64,000 nucleotides of DNA from Saxidomus purpurata (Eukaryota > Mollusca > Bivalvia > Venerida > Veneridae), in assembly GCA_022818135.1 (NCBI GenBank), contig JAFMSR010000008.1, positions 32,223,600 to 32,287,599 on the forward strand. Reading direction: 5' to 3'. The notes beneath the pieces were generated by a model. It had not been told where the DNA came from, did no database searches, and saw nothing but the letters and a program-made list of their open reading frames with translations. The stretch's first letter is position 1; the number at the start of each line of letters is the position of its first letter. Shown piece after piece: positions 22,511-34,455 of the stretch. A program made the translations under genes and the position numbers.

Positions 22511-24239
22511 CATTATAAACGAGAGATGCGTCATCGGGGCAAACAGTCTTTCCCCATCTGACAAATACTGACTGACCTCCTGAAATGTAGATGGTAATCA
22601 TTTGACATGAAATGATATTTTACAGAAGAGATACATCTACTGAGCCTGGGCTATTACCATTACTAACCTATATAGTCACTTAGATATGTTACATTTACAT
22701 AGGTGTATACGTTGTATAATATTAAACTCCTTTTACGATTGACTGTTGCGAGATTGCGCCTTGAAATTCTATCATTTGTTCTTTTGGAGAGGTTGCAGGT
22801 TAGATCTCGGCGAAGACGTGTTCAAGTGTAATGTAAAAACTTTAAAGATTAAACTTTAGACCACATTAGCACCTTGGATACTCATACATACACAAATCAA
22901 CATAAGTATTTTTTTTTCGAACAAATAACTGTCAATTCCACTGGTAAGATAATATTCATGGTACATGTGATAAAAAAGGTACAAGTAATTTTACAGTAAA
23001 TGTGCTTAAAGATTGTAAATTTACAACTTAATCGGAACAAAGAGCTTTAACTCATTCATATTTCCTGCAATATTGATTCTTACCGATATAAAAGAACTAC
23101 AGAAAATGAGAGTAGATATTAGCATTATCAGATGCCGACAGTGAAATTATTCGTCCGGCGTCACAGAAAAACGGGTCTTCAGACATTTGTTACATTTATG
23201 AAAATGTTTGAAAATACGAGCTTTTTGTGCATTACGAATCCGTTGGAATACGTTCAAAAACTTATTTGTGTGACTGAAGATTTGATTTCAAAGATGATCC
23301 TCTTCAGTAAAATATAGCGTGTTTCTTCTTTATTTTATACAGAAGTACAGGTGCACTCACAAATCACTTGAAGAGATTACTTTATATTCATATTATTTTA
23401 AAGTCATCAAAATATTCATAAAGTAAAGTTATTGAACTTTTCAAACCCGCTTGCACAGCGAATGTATATTTTACAGTATTTTCACAGCTTACAAATTTAA
23501 AATTGGTGAAAACTTCCTTACCGCAATTATTTGCTGCCCATGTAAATTAAAGTGAGTTTTGATGTCAAATTTTGTTATGTGTGTGACGTCATTTTTAGAG
23601 TAAACAATGACGCCGTAGGCATGCGTTCTCAGAATGTTGTATTTTCGCACCTAATGCATTAAGGTTACCGAAATGTACGTATATTGATATTGAAATAGTG
23701 TTTATTTAAAATCTGCGAGAAATCTATAGTTACAGCGTATTTTGTCCGAAGTCCATTTTCGACGTGTCGCTGTTAATTTTTTTAGTGAAACACTATAACG
23801 TACTAGAATTTCCACAACAGTTAGAAGAGGATTTACAGATACCTTTCATTGACAAATGCTACAATCTCTGTTCTAGTTCAACCAGTTTTTTAACTGTCTT
23901 ATATTCGTAATCAAATTGTGATTTACACACTGGCTCTTCTGCAGCACTGTTACAAAAGAGACAGAAAACTATGCAAAATTCCACCTTCGTTTTGATTTTC
24001 ATAATAAATAAAACCACTACATGAAATGATGAATTTCCTGTTTGCTTTATACATAAGTATTTGAGCTTGTTATTTGGTTATTATGATAAGGAAATTTAAA
24101 AGTTTCCCGAGGAAGTGTCTCCTTAAACGTGACGGATTTTTTGTAAGAATCCGTGAAAAAACAAAAATAATATCAAACAGGGAATGCCACATACCAAAAA
24201 CGCAGCCTCCCCAAAACGAGCCCCATAGCACCCAGAAGT

Positions 24240-24240
<1 letters not shown>

Positions 24241-24289
<49 letters not shown>

Positions 24290-24312
24290 ATGTACACACA
24301 CACACACATACA
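24241..24312 (+). repeat. (CA)n microsatellite at the end of unit A
   Basis: 46 bp of pure CA, a short interruption and a second CA run. It lies about 110 bp beyond the point where unit A loses similarity to B, C and D. Confidence 0.95.
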
Positions 24313-24600
24313 CTACCAATACACACTAGCATACAAAGCAAACACACGAGGACAAAACGAACAATTAAAGGAACACAGTGGGGCACCGCCTTGGAACGGT
24401 CAGTGGCAAAAACACCACTGGGGAGCTTAAACCGGTTTATGGTGCGCACCCAACCTCACTCTTACCCCCACAAGTCTTGTCAGAGGCCGCCTCGTAATAA
24501 TAATTTCCTTGCCGTGGTATTCCTGCCTTTTATTTTCATCTTAACCTTGGAGTGTTGTCAAGTTTGGGTTATCTTTTGTGTTTATGTCCACGCGCAAATA
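24313..24600. other. Unassigned, repeat-like
   Basis: Contains a GC-richer block (accggtttatggtgcgcacc, aggccgcctcgtaataat) that has the look of a dispersed repeat. I cannot name it and see no second copy in the window. Confidence 0.3.
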
Positions 24601-24873
24601 CTATTTTACAGCCTCTAAATGGTAGCAGTGTGTATTTCTGCAAGATTCTTGAAATGTGGTCACTACACGAGGCTTATCATTTTGGCCAAGTACGGTGAAG
24701 GTTCCTAGTCGTGGAGCAAATACTATTTTGTCAGTGTTTATAAGTTCGTCAGGACGTGATACGTTGATATCAACCTTTTGAGTATGGGTTTCTGACGGAA
24801 CGGGTTCTTCAGTGGTGGCTTCAAATTGAATTTCGCGAATGCCATTTACAATGTATTTAACTGTATAATTTCA
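24601..24873 (-). pseudogene. Orphan coding fragment, possible SWIM-type tail of a transposon protein
   Basis: An open frame without ATG of about 89 codons ending in a stop. The translation is protein-like: IVNGIREIQFEATTEEP, PDELINTDKIVFAPRLGTF, VVTTFQESCRNTHCYHLEAVK in part. The ending C-x3-C-x-H followed by LEAVK resembles the Cys/His end of SWIM zinc fingers in MULE-type transposase proteins, although the first Cys-x-Cys pair is not complete. An acceptor-like acag lies near its start. It is probably the end of a transposon gene. Confidence 0.4.
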
Positions 24874-24919
24874 GAGAGAGATATTTTTGCTGAAATGTAT
24901 TACGATTTCAAATTAACTT

Positions 24920-25190
24920 GCTGAACATGTTTATGGACATAATGTCTCGGCTCCGATAACCAGCCAAATCTACCTATGCACTTTGGGATTACGGCCCTTG
25001 ATTTATGCAAAATTGGCCAAATTAGCCTTGTCCGATATCTAAATCTTACAGTTTTCATCCGATCTTCACCAAAGTTGTCGAAATTATTTGTGGGCATAAT
25101 ATTTAGGCAAAGTTCGATAACCAGCAAAATTGCCCAAGGTTCTTGGATTAAGGCCCTTGAATTATAAAAAAATGATGAAATTAGCCTTCT
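24920..25190 (+). repeat. Two-copy tandem repeat, ~140 bp
   Basis: Two units share gttcgataaccagc-type words, then gcaaaattg..., and ggcccttga. This is a common core in bivalve tandem-repeat elements. No element ends were found. Confidence 0.55.
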
Positions 25191-25599
25191 CAGCAGGTGA
25201 ATTGGCCTTATCCACTCTATAATTCTAACATGTTTTGCAAAACCAATGAACAGCCAGCTGCTGAGTCATGCCTCCTTGACGGGCGTATTTTGTGACCGTT
25301 TGACACTCTTGTTTTTAGTATCTTCATACTAGTGTGGTTTGTGATTCTTTGAAGATTGCAGGTATAAAGATGATCATCAAGTTTATATTTGTATACAAGG
25401 AGAAGAGTTGATAAGGCAACAAGACCTTCTTTTTTACAAGTTAAACACATTAACGAATTCCTCAGTGTTCATTGAGGATTTATTGAATATGTGGGATACA
25501 AAGATTATGTTTCTGTCAAAATATATTTACATAGTATGGATACTGAAAAAATATATATGTCAAGTGTATGACAATTTATGACCAACTGTGAGGAACTGG

Positions 25600-26000
25600 T
25601 CGGATTGTTATCATGATCCAAATTTCTATAATGACTTTAATACACTTTCCATCAGGGCATCATGAATCACCAGCTAAGGTCAAAATTATAGGTGTCAATC
25701 CAAACAGTAGAGTGTTTGTAAAGGTTGTACTGAATAACATTTTAAATCAGTGTAACATAGGTCATAGTTGAAAATGGGTTCGTGTTGGGTGTGATGGTGC
25801 CACTTATTCAATTGCATACAACTTTGATTTAATCGTTAGTGGTTTTAAGAATTTTAATGAAGAGGTTGATTTGCCAAAAAAATCTTGCGGGCTTCATGTC
25901 AATGAAAATCATTCTGGATCAGAAAATGCAAATTTTTTAAAAGGTGTTTTGAAACCTATTACTGACACCTGGTGCTGGTCACATAGAAACTTTTAAGGTT
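25600..26000 (+). pseudogene. Decayed protein-coding relic, plus strand
   Basis: Translation in one frame gives GHHESPAKVKIIGVNPNS, then after one stop KWVRVGCDGATYSIAYNF and EEVDLPKKSCGLHVNENH. The W-V-x-V-x-C-D-G-x-x-Y pattern is like uncharacterised transposon-borne proteins of molluscs and cnidarians, to my recollection. There is no complete gene and no recognised domain. Confidence 0.35.
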
Positions 26001-26219
26001 GTGTTATGGATTCTGAAAGCATATTTTCATTGAACAAGTAGCACATATCCTAAAGATTTTGCCTTGCAGAAAACACCACTTTTCATAGCAGATAGCAATG
26101 ATAATCTACCATGCCTTTTCACAAGAACCCATTTATACATATGACTTGAATGTTGCATTGACAAACAAGAGCCATCCATGCCAGATTTCTTAACATGGAA
26201 AAAATATAAATACATCCTT

Positions 26220-26375
26220 AGCAACTAGCAACAGTTGTTTTTTGCAGTCACCAACATGACTGACCAGTGATTCCCTTAACAACCAGTGACTTTCCCTATC
26301 AACCAGTGACTTCCTTATTTAAGTGCACTGGTACTTAGCTGAGCGATATAGGGCCATCATGGCACTCTTGTTTAA
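26220..26375 (+). repeat. Remnants of ~20-bp repeat and agct element 3' end
   Basis: Several copies of the ccagtgactt unit are followed by the agct family end gctgagcgatatagggccat and cttgttta. This is the left boundary of unit B, equivalent to 16917-17080. Confidence 0.6.
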
Positions 26376-26539
26376 CACAAGTTTGACTGTATAAGTCATT
26401 TAATGAGATTAATTCTATCTTGAGTATGTCTCAAGAGCGATTAATATAAGTTGTAAGAACTTATCGTTATTAATTAAAATTTAATGACAGCAATTCAGAT
26501 CATCCTTAATACATGTACCTGCATAAAGAAGAATAAATG

Positions 26540-26632
26540 CTGTTATAGCCTTCCTTGCTTCTACAACCTGTTCTTTTGTCCGCTTGAACATCAGACTGGA
26601 CCCATAAATGAATCGTTCTGCTAACTAAAAGT
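26540..26632 (-). other. Conserved short frame, unit B copy
   Basis: Translates to LAERFIYGSSLMFKRTKEQ, then VVEARKAITA. Synonymous differences from copy A (TTA/CTG, AAG/AAA, GTA/GTT) sit beside a few replacements. Confidence 0.35.
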
Positions 26633-27504
26633 TCAACCTTGATTTAACAAGAACATGGTGTCCTGCATTCCACATGTGGACATAATTTGCTTTATGACGC
26701 GGCAAACGTCAAATAGGGCAGTCAGATCTTTTTTAAAATAAATGTAAGTAAAGAATAATTTGCAAATTATTTAATAGATAGAGTAAGCATAAGAGGAGGA
26801 GGAGGAGGCGTAAACTTGGCGTAATTATTCGATTCAACAGTACTCGATATATTTTGTATTATGGCACAGAAATGAAATGGTTCCAGTTTAAATTCCTGTA
26901 CGTCTTGTCTTTTGGACACATGGTACTCAATTACTCAGAGCCATCATGGCCATCTTGTTAAAATAACTGTTTTATCCTTTTTGACCATCATCAATTGACG
27001 TCGTCGATCTGTTCACTGATTCAGTACACTAATTCTCTCCTAGGCACGAACCAGTGACCGCTTCAGGCCACATTCTTTCCATTCCATACAATACTTATAA
27101 ACCTGTCCATTATTTCCTCTTGCATCATCGATGTCTCCAATCTTTTACATTTGACGAATTCATGTATGGTATACATTTACAAATTTGACTAATTTGCACC
27201 CTCAACTCAACAATTAGCACCGACGGCATGTACATATGACTTGTGTTTCTCTCTCCGCCAAAACACTCATGAAAGAACACTGAAGGGTTAATATCGTTAT
27301 AAAACTATGGTCAAACGAACAGAAAAGTGGTTTAGTTAATTCACGCCCTAATGCACAACGCGGTATTATTCTAGTTTACGGAGCGAGAATTTAAAAAAAG
27401 TTCCTATGAAGAAAGGTAAGCCGGTAACAGGTTCAGGCGAAAGCAGATAGATTATATTCAAACTTTGTAACTTACATTGATTCGTCTAAAGTATATAATG
27501 TATT

Positions 27505-30500
27505 TCACATTGAACAAACAACACAGGCAAGTTCCCGACCCTGTACATATGGTGGACAAGGAAGAGAACCGCATTTGGCCTCGACGAGATAGAGAATATG
27601 GTCATTATTATTTTCGCCACTGTTTGGTACGAATTCAGGATCGCTGTCCACGCACACATAGTTATGAGGACCAGTGTGGCCATGATATGCTGACATCAGA
27701 TATCCGCCGTATTCAAGCTTCCATCCATGGTAGCAGTTCGATCTACCAGGTATCATCAGTGTTACAGACCTCTGTACGGTGCATACCGCACACGGAGTAT
27801 CTTGGTTGTTTATATCAGCAGTTAAAAAATTACTAGAATGTGGAAGGTCCGTTTCTGTTCCATACATATGTCCTCTAGGCTCGTCATCTCCATCTTTGTA
27901 ACGTGACCACGTTGGATCCGACGGCAAACATAAAGTATCACTTCCGCTTCCCTTATCATTATAGTGTTTTCCTCCGGCATACCCTATAGTTGAATGAAAT
28001 TTAATTTTAAGTACAATTTGCATAGCACACAATTCAGTTTAAAATCCAATCAAAGTTCTAAACGCAAAAAGCGGAATATGTACAGTAAGACTTGTAAAAG
28101 TGTACAGTAGAGCTTTCTTTTAAATAACAGATTCTTGACGAGGTATACCACAAGGCCTAGTATAGCCTGTTTGAATTGATATAACCCGAGCCTACAGGCC
28201 TTACATAATATGGCCCCTAAATGTATTTCTGATTTACTTCAGTTTTCTGAAAATAAATACCATCTATTAAGAACAGGGATTTAAAACGTATAATATGTTA
28301 AACAGACTTTGTCAAAATTTCGTTTTCCTACATAAGTATGTCAGTTTGAAATGTTTATCACTGAATATCATTAATATAGTGTTAAAAAGAAATTGATTAA
28401 ACATTTGTATGACAGTGAATGTTTGGGTTTTCGTTTTTACACATACATGTATAAACATTGAATCTAAATGTATTAATTGTATTATGTGTCTGTCTGTCTG
28501 TTATATACTTCTCGCAGATTCTCACTGCTGCGTTGCATTAAGTAACTTTTGGTTTATGTTTGAAGACTTCGTTGAAAATAGGTAATTCATCATAGTGTTT
28601 GATAACACATGTTGTCTGTTTAATAAATAACCTTATCATTATCATTATTAAAGAGAAAAATCATATGCAAATGCAATGATCGCAGGCAAAAAACTTTTTT
28701 ACCTGGCAATGGCAACACATGTAGCGGCACTTCCTACATCTAGCATATGCTATTTTCGAAACATAGATTATGTGTTCAATGAACGTAAAATGATAAATGA
28801 ATATAATTTCAAAGAAGAACCTATGGCGATACATGCCTCATTTTACCACAATTTTACCACACTTTCAGCTGAAAAGTGGCTTGTTTAAGGAGTAGGTGGC
28901 AAGCAACGCCGTATAAAGCATTTGTAGCGTATGAACTAACAATTAAATACTAGTACACGCATAAAATTACATGTATATTATGTAATTAAAGGGACATACC
29001 CTACATCTAGCCGATTATATTCTCGCAACATAGATTATGTGTTCAATGAACGTAAAATGATAAATAAATGCTATTTCAGAGAAGAACTTATGGCGTAAAA
29101 TGCCTCATTTTACCACAATTAATCAATATAGTGGCCTTCTGTAATAAATCGCATCCACCCATTAATTGTACAACAACAACTTTACATAATTTATTGAATG
29201 GTTTACGGTACTGCAGCTTATTTTAAACCGCTGATTTTATCGAGAATGACAGGAATGCATAGCTGAAACTTTTAGGTTAAGTTAAAATACTTCCAAAGAT
29301 TCTATTATTTATGTTTTGGAGGTTATTTAGTTTGACATCAGTTATAGGGTGTGTCCCTTTACCCGTCAAAAGGATAAATTAACAAAAAAATGTATTAGAC
29401 AAAATATTTTTTGACAAAGAATTCCGCCAAATTCAATTCAATTTCATCATCCGTTACATTCGAACGAGACAAAACTCGTGAGAAGTTTTATAAAACCATT
29501 TGTACTAGTCTTGTTACATGTACCAACAGCATGCTTTGCGCATCAGAAGCTACAATACCATTGCCATCCTGTAGAGAATTTACGAGATTACGAAAATCGA
29601 ACACCAGCCGTCTTAAGTAACAATATATTTGAAAAAAAAGTGTAAATGTAAAATGTAGAAAATTACATAATAAGTCCATTATGATTGAGCAAGTTGTAGC
29701 AACGGCCACACAAATTATCAGTTGTTGATAAAGCGCTTGAAACGTCTCTGCAATGTACACTGGTTTATTTCAATCTTAAAGAACTTTTCTCCAATGTTGA
29801 GCTAATAAAAATGTCTGAGTTTAGCTTGTTATGATAATTTTGAGGCTGTTTGCCATGATCGTACTTATCATTTCTTGTCATAATATTTTTTGTATAATAA
29901 TCGTAGTAAAACAGGGAGCTTTTGTATATTATTTTCTGTTTCTTCATATGTGTATGTATTATGATGTCGAGATTTGATCAAGAGAAAGATTATAAACTAA
30001 AAGATAAACAATATACATGTACCATTGTAAACCAGAGATGCGTCATCTGGGCAAGCATTCTTTCCCCATCTCACAAATACTGACTGGCCTCCTGAAATGT
30101 AGATGATAATCATGTGTCATGAAATGATATTTTACAGAAGATATTCATCTACTGAGCCTAGGCTATAACCATTACTAAGCGTTATAGTCACTTAGATCTG
30201 TTACATGTTCATATGTGTATATAATGTCGGACTCCTTTTTCGAATGTCTCCTGTTCGAATCCGATTTACAGCAAATTGCGCCTTGAAATTCTACCATTTG
30301 TTCTTCTGGAGAGGTTGCAGTTTAGATACGTGTTCCAATATTATGTAGAAAAATTTAAAGATTTAAGTTTATACACCATTATCACCTTGGATACTCATAC
30401 ACAGACAAATCATCACAAAGAAAGTTTTTCTGAACAAATAACTGTCAATTTCACTGGTAAGATAATTTTCTTGGTTCATGCAATAAAAAAGCTACTAGTA

Positions 30501-33420
30501 ATTTTACATTAAAAATGCTAAAAAGATTGTAAGTTTACAACTTCACCGGTATGAAGGGATTTTCTCAGTCATATTTTGTACAATCTTCGATCCGATATGT
30601 ACACGTTATAGGTCTATATTACAGGAATAAGCAAATTTATTGCGAGAGAGTGTTAGCGAACCGAAGCAATAACTTGCGAAGCTCCGTGATGGCACAGTCC
30701 CATTTATTGCAAAAATAAGCAAAATAATTATTTTCATATTGGAGATACTGAGTCAATATGGAAACAACAACTAGCTTTTTTGAATGAAATTGGAGCATTT
30801 GATTGGATAAGAAAGTGAGGCAAACTGTAAGACAGAACTGAACTCGTACTACAGAAAATGAGATATATATACAAGTACATGTAAATATAAGCATCATCAG
30901 ATTGTAGTAAGAAAACGCCCACAGTGAAAATAATTGGTATCTTTTTAAAATTAATTTAAATTTAGATGACCTGCGTCACGGAAAAGGGAGTCTTCAGACA
31001 TTTGTTACGTTTGTGGTAGGGTGACAATCAAGGTCTAAAAAATGATGAACCGGGACCAATATTGCAACAAGCAATGTTATATACCAAAATGGTCGTAAGG
31101 GTTAGTAGTTTATAAAACCGCCGGCATAAATGGTGGCGTTCCGAGAAATCCAAGATGGCGTCCAAGATGGCCGCCAAAAATAGAAAATGCAGTTTTTGTA
31201 TTACTGTTGGTCTAATTTCTTTTTAAAGATTGTGTCTATATGTTTTAAACATAGAAATGTATAAATAAACACTTGTAATATGATTTTATAAAAAGAAATT
31301 CTTGAATTTTCGCGAAATTTATGAAAAATGACAATTTTACCCTTAAAAATGGAAAATTTCATTAGATTAAACAATGCTCTGTACTTTTAAAATAAGTTAT
31401 GCTATTTAAATGATTTCACGCAGATTTCGAACTGAATGCAATGTAGTTTCTTCCGCTGTGTTTTTAATGTTTGTTTACCATGAAATGATGACAATATCAA
31501 TTATAAAAAGACCTAATGAAAAATTAACCCACTGTGTTCAAATTGTGGGTCAGATGAAACTGAAACTACTTTCAGCTCTTAAAATGTTCTGATATAACAG
31601 ACTTTTAAGTCGCATCACAAATATATGTAAAAATTACCTCAACAAATTAGTCCTATGGAAACTTTCCTGATAGTCAGCTTTATATTCATTTCAAATGGCA
31701 AAACAAAATTTGGAAAGGCTAAATTATTTTCAAAACAACAATATACATGTGAATTTACCTTTTTTTTAACATTTGTAGTTCGGAACCTTCTTCACAATGG
31801 GGAAAATACCGTATTTCAAATTTCTCTGTCATTCGACTGTAATAAGCCTGTTTTAAAAGGCTTACACAACAAAATTATCATCAAAGGCTTATTATATATA
31901 CACAGAATGATTAAGATATAAAAAATGTATAAAATTCCTACAGAAATGAAACGACTATAAGATTTGTGCACATGTTATTTCATTCAGACGGCTATTTTTA
32001 ACAGTAAATTTGGCAGCCATCTTGGAGGCCATCTTGGATTTCATAAATAGTCTGCACATTTAAAATTGCTAAATAGTACATATCAGGTGGAAACTATACA
32101 TTTCAAGTACAAAATACTTGAAGATCAAGTTAATGAAATGTTCAACTACATGCATTATGTACATTAAGAGCGAAAATAAATGTTAAAATTATCCCACCCA
32201 CTTTTAAATGCTTGTGCATTCAAATTTTTCTCTTTTTTTCTGCTGTTTTGTAATTATTCTTATTAGTAATAAGTCATCCTTCATTTCTTGTCATATAAAT
32301 GTATCAAATTTGTAAAAAAGACATGAACTGCTGTTAAACAATACCTCTCCAAACTATAAAAATTCCCATTCTTAAGGGTAAAATTGTCAGTTTTTCATAC
32401 ATTTCGTTGAAATTCAGAAAAAAACAACATTATAGAAGTATAAATTATGCGTTAATTTCTACATTTCTATGTTTAAAACATATAGACACAATCTTTTGAA
32501 AAAATTAGACCAACAGTAATACAAAAACCGCATTTTCTATTTTTGGCGGCCATCTTGGACGCCATCTTGGATTTATCGGAACGCCACCACTTATACCAAT
32601 TTATGCCGGAGGTTTCATAAACTAGAAAGTCTGACCAACATTTTGGTATATAACATTGCTTGTTGCAATGACTGTCCCACCTACCCCTATTTTTAATGGA
32701 CTGTTCAGCTCAAAGTCACCCTTCCAGTTACTGGACAGTAATTAATTGAAAATACGAGAACGTAGCGAGATATCGTAAGTACCATGATAAGACGGGCCCA
32801 TTATATATAAGTGAAACATACGTGAAATAATGTATATTGTGTCAATATTGAGAATACAACTTGCATTTTTAATGAAATTGGTGCATTTGATTGGATCAGA
32901 AAGTAGGGTAAAATGTAAAGAATAAAACCTTCATAAAATGATTGCGACAATTACTTGTAGCCCATGTAAATATTAAAGTGAATTATGTCGTCAAATTGTG
33001 GTATTTATATTACATCATTTTTAGAGTAATCAATGACGCCTAGGTATGCATATTTAGGATGTTGTAATTTTGCACCTGATGGACGTAGGTAACCTTAATG
33101 TTCGCATATTGATACCGAAATATCGTTCGTTCAAAATCTACTAGAAATCTATAGCTTCAGAGTATATCTGGCCGAAGGGCCTTTTTCGCCGTGTCGCTGG
33201 TCAAATTTGTTTAGTGGAACACTATAACGTACTAGAATTTCTACAACAATCAGAAGAGGAAATTATAGATACCTTTAATTGACAACTGCTCCAATCTCTG
33301 TTCTAGTTCAACCAGTTTTTTAACTGTCTTATATTCGTAATCAAATTGTGATTTACACACTGGCTCTTCTGTAGCACTGTAACAAACGAGACAGAAAACT
33401 ATGCAAAGTTCCACCTTCAT
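27505..33420 (-). CDS. Secreted C4-like (short-chain collagen C4-like) protein, copy B, intact
   Basis: Three exons: 33273-33420, 30023-30091 and 27505-27983, total 696 nt, 231 residues. Introns are GT-AG in phase 1 (AAAG|GTATCT ... TTTCAG|GAGG; AATG|GTACAT ... CTATAG|GGTA). Residues 1-18 form a signal peptide (MKVELCIVFCLVCYSATE). Residues 19-48 are a charged heptad-like stretch (YKTVKKLVELEQRLEQL), likely a short coiled coil. Exon 2 gives GQSVFVRWGKNACPDDASLV. Exon 3 gives the cysteine-rich domain with YAGGKHYNDKG, LCLPSDPTWSRY, DTPCAVC, MIPGRSNCYHGWKLEYGGYL, VCVDSDPEF, CGSLPCPPYV and CVVCSM. Despite the family name there are no Gly-X-Y repeats. It is probably extracellular and may oligomerise through the coiled coil; the role is unknown. 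Intron 1 carries a 1.7-kb DNA transposon and intron 2 a LINE relic and two MITEs. Confidence 0.85.
28140..28655 (+). mobile_element. LINE 3'-end fragment in intron 2 of copy B
   Basis: A short frame gives LHNMAPKCISDLLQFSENKY and HLLRTG, the conserved C-terminal region of CR1/L2-type LINE reverse-transcriptase proteins (usual form: L-H-x-M-A-P-x-Y-I-S-D-L-L). A 3'UTR follows, ending with AATAAATA and a ttatcattatcatt microsatellite-like tail. It is 5'-truncated, as is normal for LINE copies. Confidence 0.65.
28724..28853 (+). mobile_element. MITE-1, partial
   Basis: Left third of the family (ctacatctagcatatg, aacgtaaaatgataaatg, aacctatggcga), ending in sequence unlike the rest of the element. 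Confidence 0.7.
28990..29358 (+). mobile_element. MITE-1, full length
   Basis: 369 bp, flanked by TTAA (28986-28989) and TTAC (29359-29362, one change). It lies in intron 2 of copy B and is absent from the equivalent place in A, C and D. Confidence 0.85.
29363..30022. other. Intron 2 of copy B, unique part
   Basis: Colinear with the intron in units A, C and D (ttttgacaaagaa, ttaccctg-like words, gctaattatgataattttgaggctg). No coding sequence. It lacks the TATTACCCGCC hairpin present in A and C. Confidence 0.55.
31013..32690. mobile_element. DNA transposon with ~330-bp inverted repeats in intron 1 of copy B
   Basis: Two arms of about 330 bp face each other. The left arm (31013-31350) runs through ttgcaacaagcaatgttata, ccaagatggcgtccaagatg, gtgtctatatgttttaaaca and gacaattttacccttaa. 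The right arm (32350-32690) is the complement in reverse order. The outermost bases are ggtagggtgaca and, inverted, ggtaggtgggaca. The ~1-kb centre has frames of 60 and 88 codons with no recognised motif and no transposase. The flanks show no clean target duplication; the sister sequence in unit A (23195) indicates that some host bases were lost. Confidence 0.75.
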
Positions 33421-33477
33421 TTTGATTTTCGTAATGAATACACGAAAAGCACTACATGAAATAATGAATTTCCTGTT

Positions 33478-33545
33478 TGCTTTTTACATAAGTAGTTGAG
33501 TTTGTTATTACGTTATTATGATAAGGAAATGTAAAAGTATCCCGA
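33478..33545 (-). promoter_or_regulatory. Candidate core promoter of C4-like copy B
   Basis: About 60-70 bases before the ATG, the minus strand reads cttatgtaaaaagcaaacag. Copy A has a canonical TATAAAG at the same place (24040 region), and C and D have variants. Just upstream is a block (ttattatgataaggaaat) conserved in all four units, containing a GATAAG word. Assignment rests on position and conservation. Confidence 0.35.
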
Positions 33546-34455
33546 GGAAGTGTCTCCTTAAACTTTGTAGTAAGAGAGTCCGTGCAAAAGTACAGTGGTA
33601 TAACATCTAAGATTAACGGAAAATGAATGTTATGTCTTAAAGTGGGCTTCTGACATTTGGAGAAAACTTTGCCTAAAATACGTATTACAGATAAAAGAAA
33701 TCGACTCCATATTAGCTATATTGTTTCAATATGAACTTAAAAAATGATGTTATGAGTTGCAGCATGTTCTATTTTCAAAGTTTGTATGCATCATTCAGGA
33801 AGCAAGTAGCGTTACCAACTGCTGACCATTGCCTTATAAGTAAGCATTTAGAATACACATGTAAGAGAGGTAGTAAGCAGAGTACTGTCCAATGATTAAA
33901 ACCCCTTAGGGAAGTTTGAATGTTTGCATAAACAAACACTTAATATTTGTGAAATTTCTTGAAGCGCAGCATTTGATGATTAAATATTAGATTTTTATAT
34001 GAACCCCAGCGTTTTAAAAGCATGAACTAGCGTCTTATATCATATTCATTGTTCCTTCCATGGAAGAAACACTAGGAATTGACTGAAAAGTGATTCCTGG
34101 ACACTGTTTACGGTGTGTTTCTGTTACAGTTACATATTGTCAATATTAAAAGTGCGTGCTACTGATTGGATGTAACCAAGTTTCACCATTTAGCGTCACT
34201 TTCATTAATTGGCACAGTTTATCTGGAGTGATTACAAAATGTGCTTCTTTGCATATTATCTTTGTTTTACGCAACGGTTACTTCCCTTTACATCACGGCA
34301 TAATAAAATGTCATAATTTGACTTTATACCTATCTATTGCTGTAAAAATAATTGCCCCTTCTGAAATTGATTATAGCGGTCAATAATTTGAATGATTTTT
34401 ATTGGCCTTTATTGCTGTGGTTAACACTTGATAAGGCAAAACAATACCTTACTTT
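33546..34455. other. 5' flank of copy B, conserved with units C and D
   Basis: Non-coding DNA colinear with 48180-49010 and, with gaps, 58440-58990 (gcttctgacatttggagaaaa, gcgttaccaactgctgacca, ccccagcgttttaa). The 76-codon frame near 34156 is not conserved as protein. Confidence 0.55.

Larger units (their letters stand above)
20201..24002 (-). pseudogene. C4-like secreted protein gene, copy A (nonsense in exon 1)
   Basis: Exons: 23843-24002 (signal peptide and coiled coil), 22511-22579 (linker), 20201-20679 (C4-like domain and stop). All splice sites are GT-AG. Exon 3 is fully open (158 residues), with the paired cysteines of the family (CAVC, GRSNCYHGW, FVCVDSDPE, CGSLPCPPYV, CVVC). Exon 1, however, reads LEQRL and then a stop where the sisters have LEQRLEQLS: GAG-CAG has become TAG-CAT. 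The start differs too, since the sisters' ATG is ACG here and an ATG four codons upstream would serve. As read, only a 47-residue peptide would be made. Sequencing error at this single codon cannot be excluded. Confidence 0.8.
17081..24128. other. Segmental duplication unit A
   Basis: Colinear with 26376 onward, 40726 onward and 54029 onward: the 36-codon conserved frame, the purine repeat, a 3' flank, C4-like exon 3, a hairpin, exon 2 and exon 1 occur in the same order. Similarity to the sister units ends abruptly at about 24128, just after the word gtgtctccttaaac, where a microsatellite and foreign DNA begin. Unit A also holds an internal partial duplication (18391-19605 against the following 19606-20200). 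Confidence 0.85.

Noticed and set aside
24074..24618. Frames running through poly-Thr/His or poly-Cys/Val
   Set aside because: They are translations of the CA microsatellite.
27505..27983. Collagen
   Set aside because: The family label in databases includes collagen, but no Gly-X-Y repeat is present in any exon here.
30637..30922. Two overlapping minus-strand frames in intron 1 of copy B
   Set aside because: The equivalent DNA in units A and C has no matching frame; no protein-level conservation.
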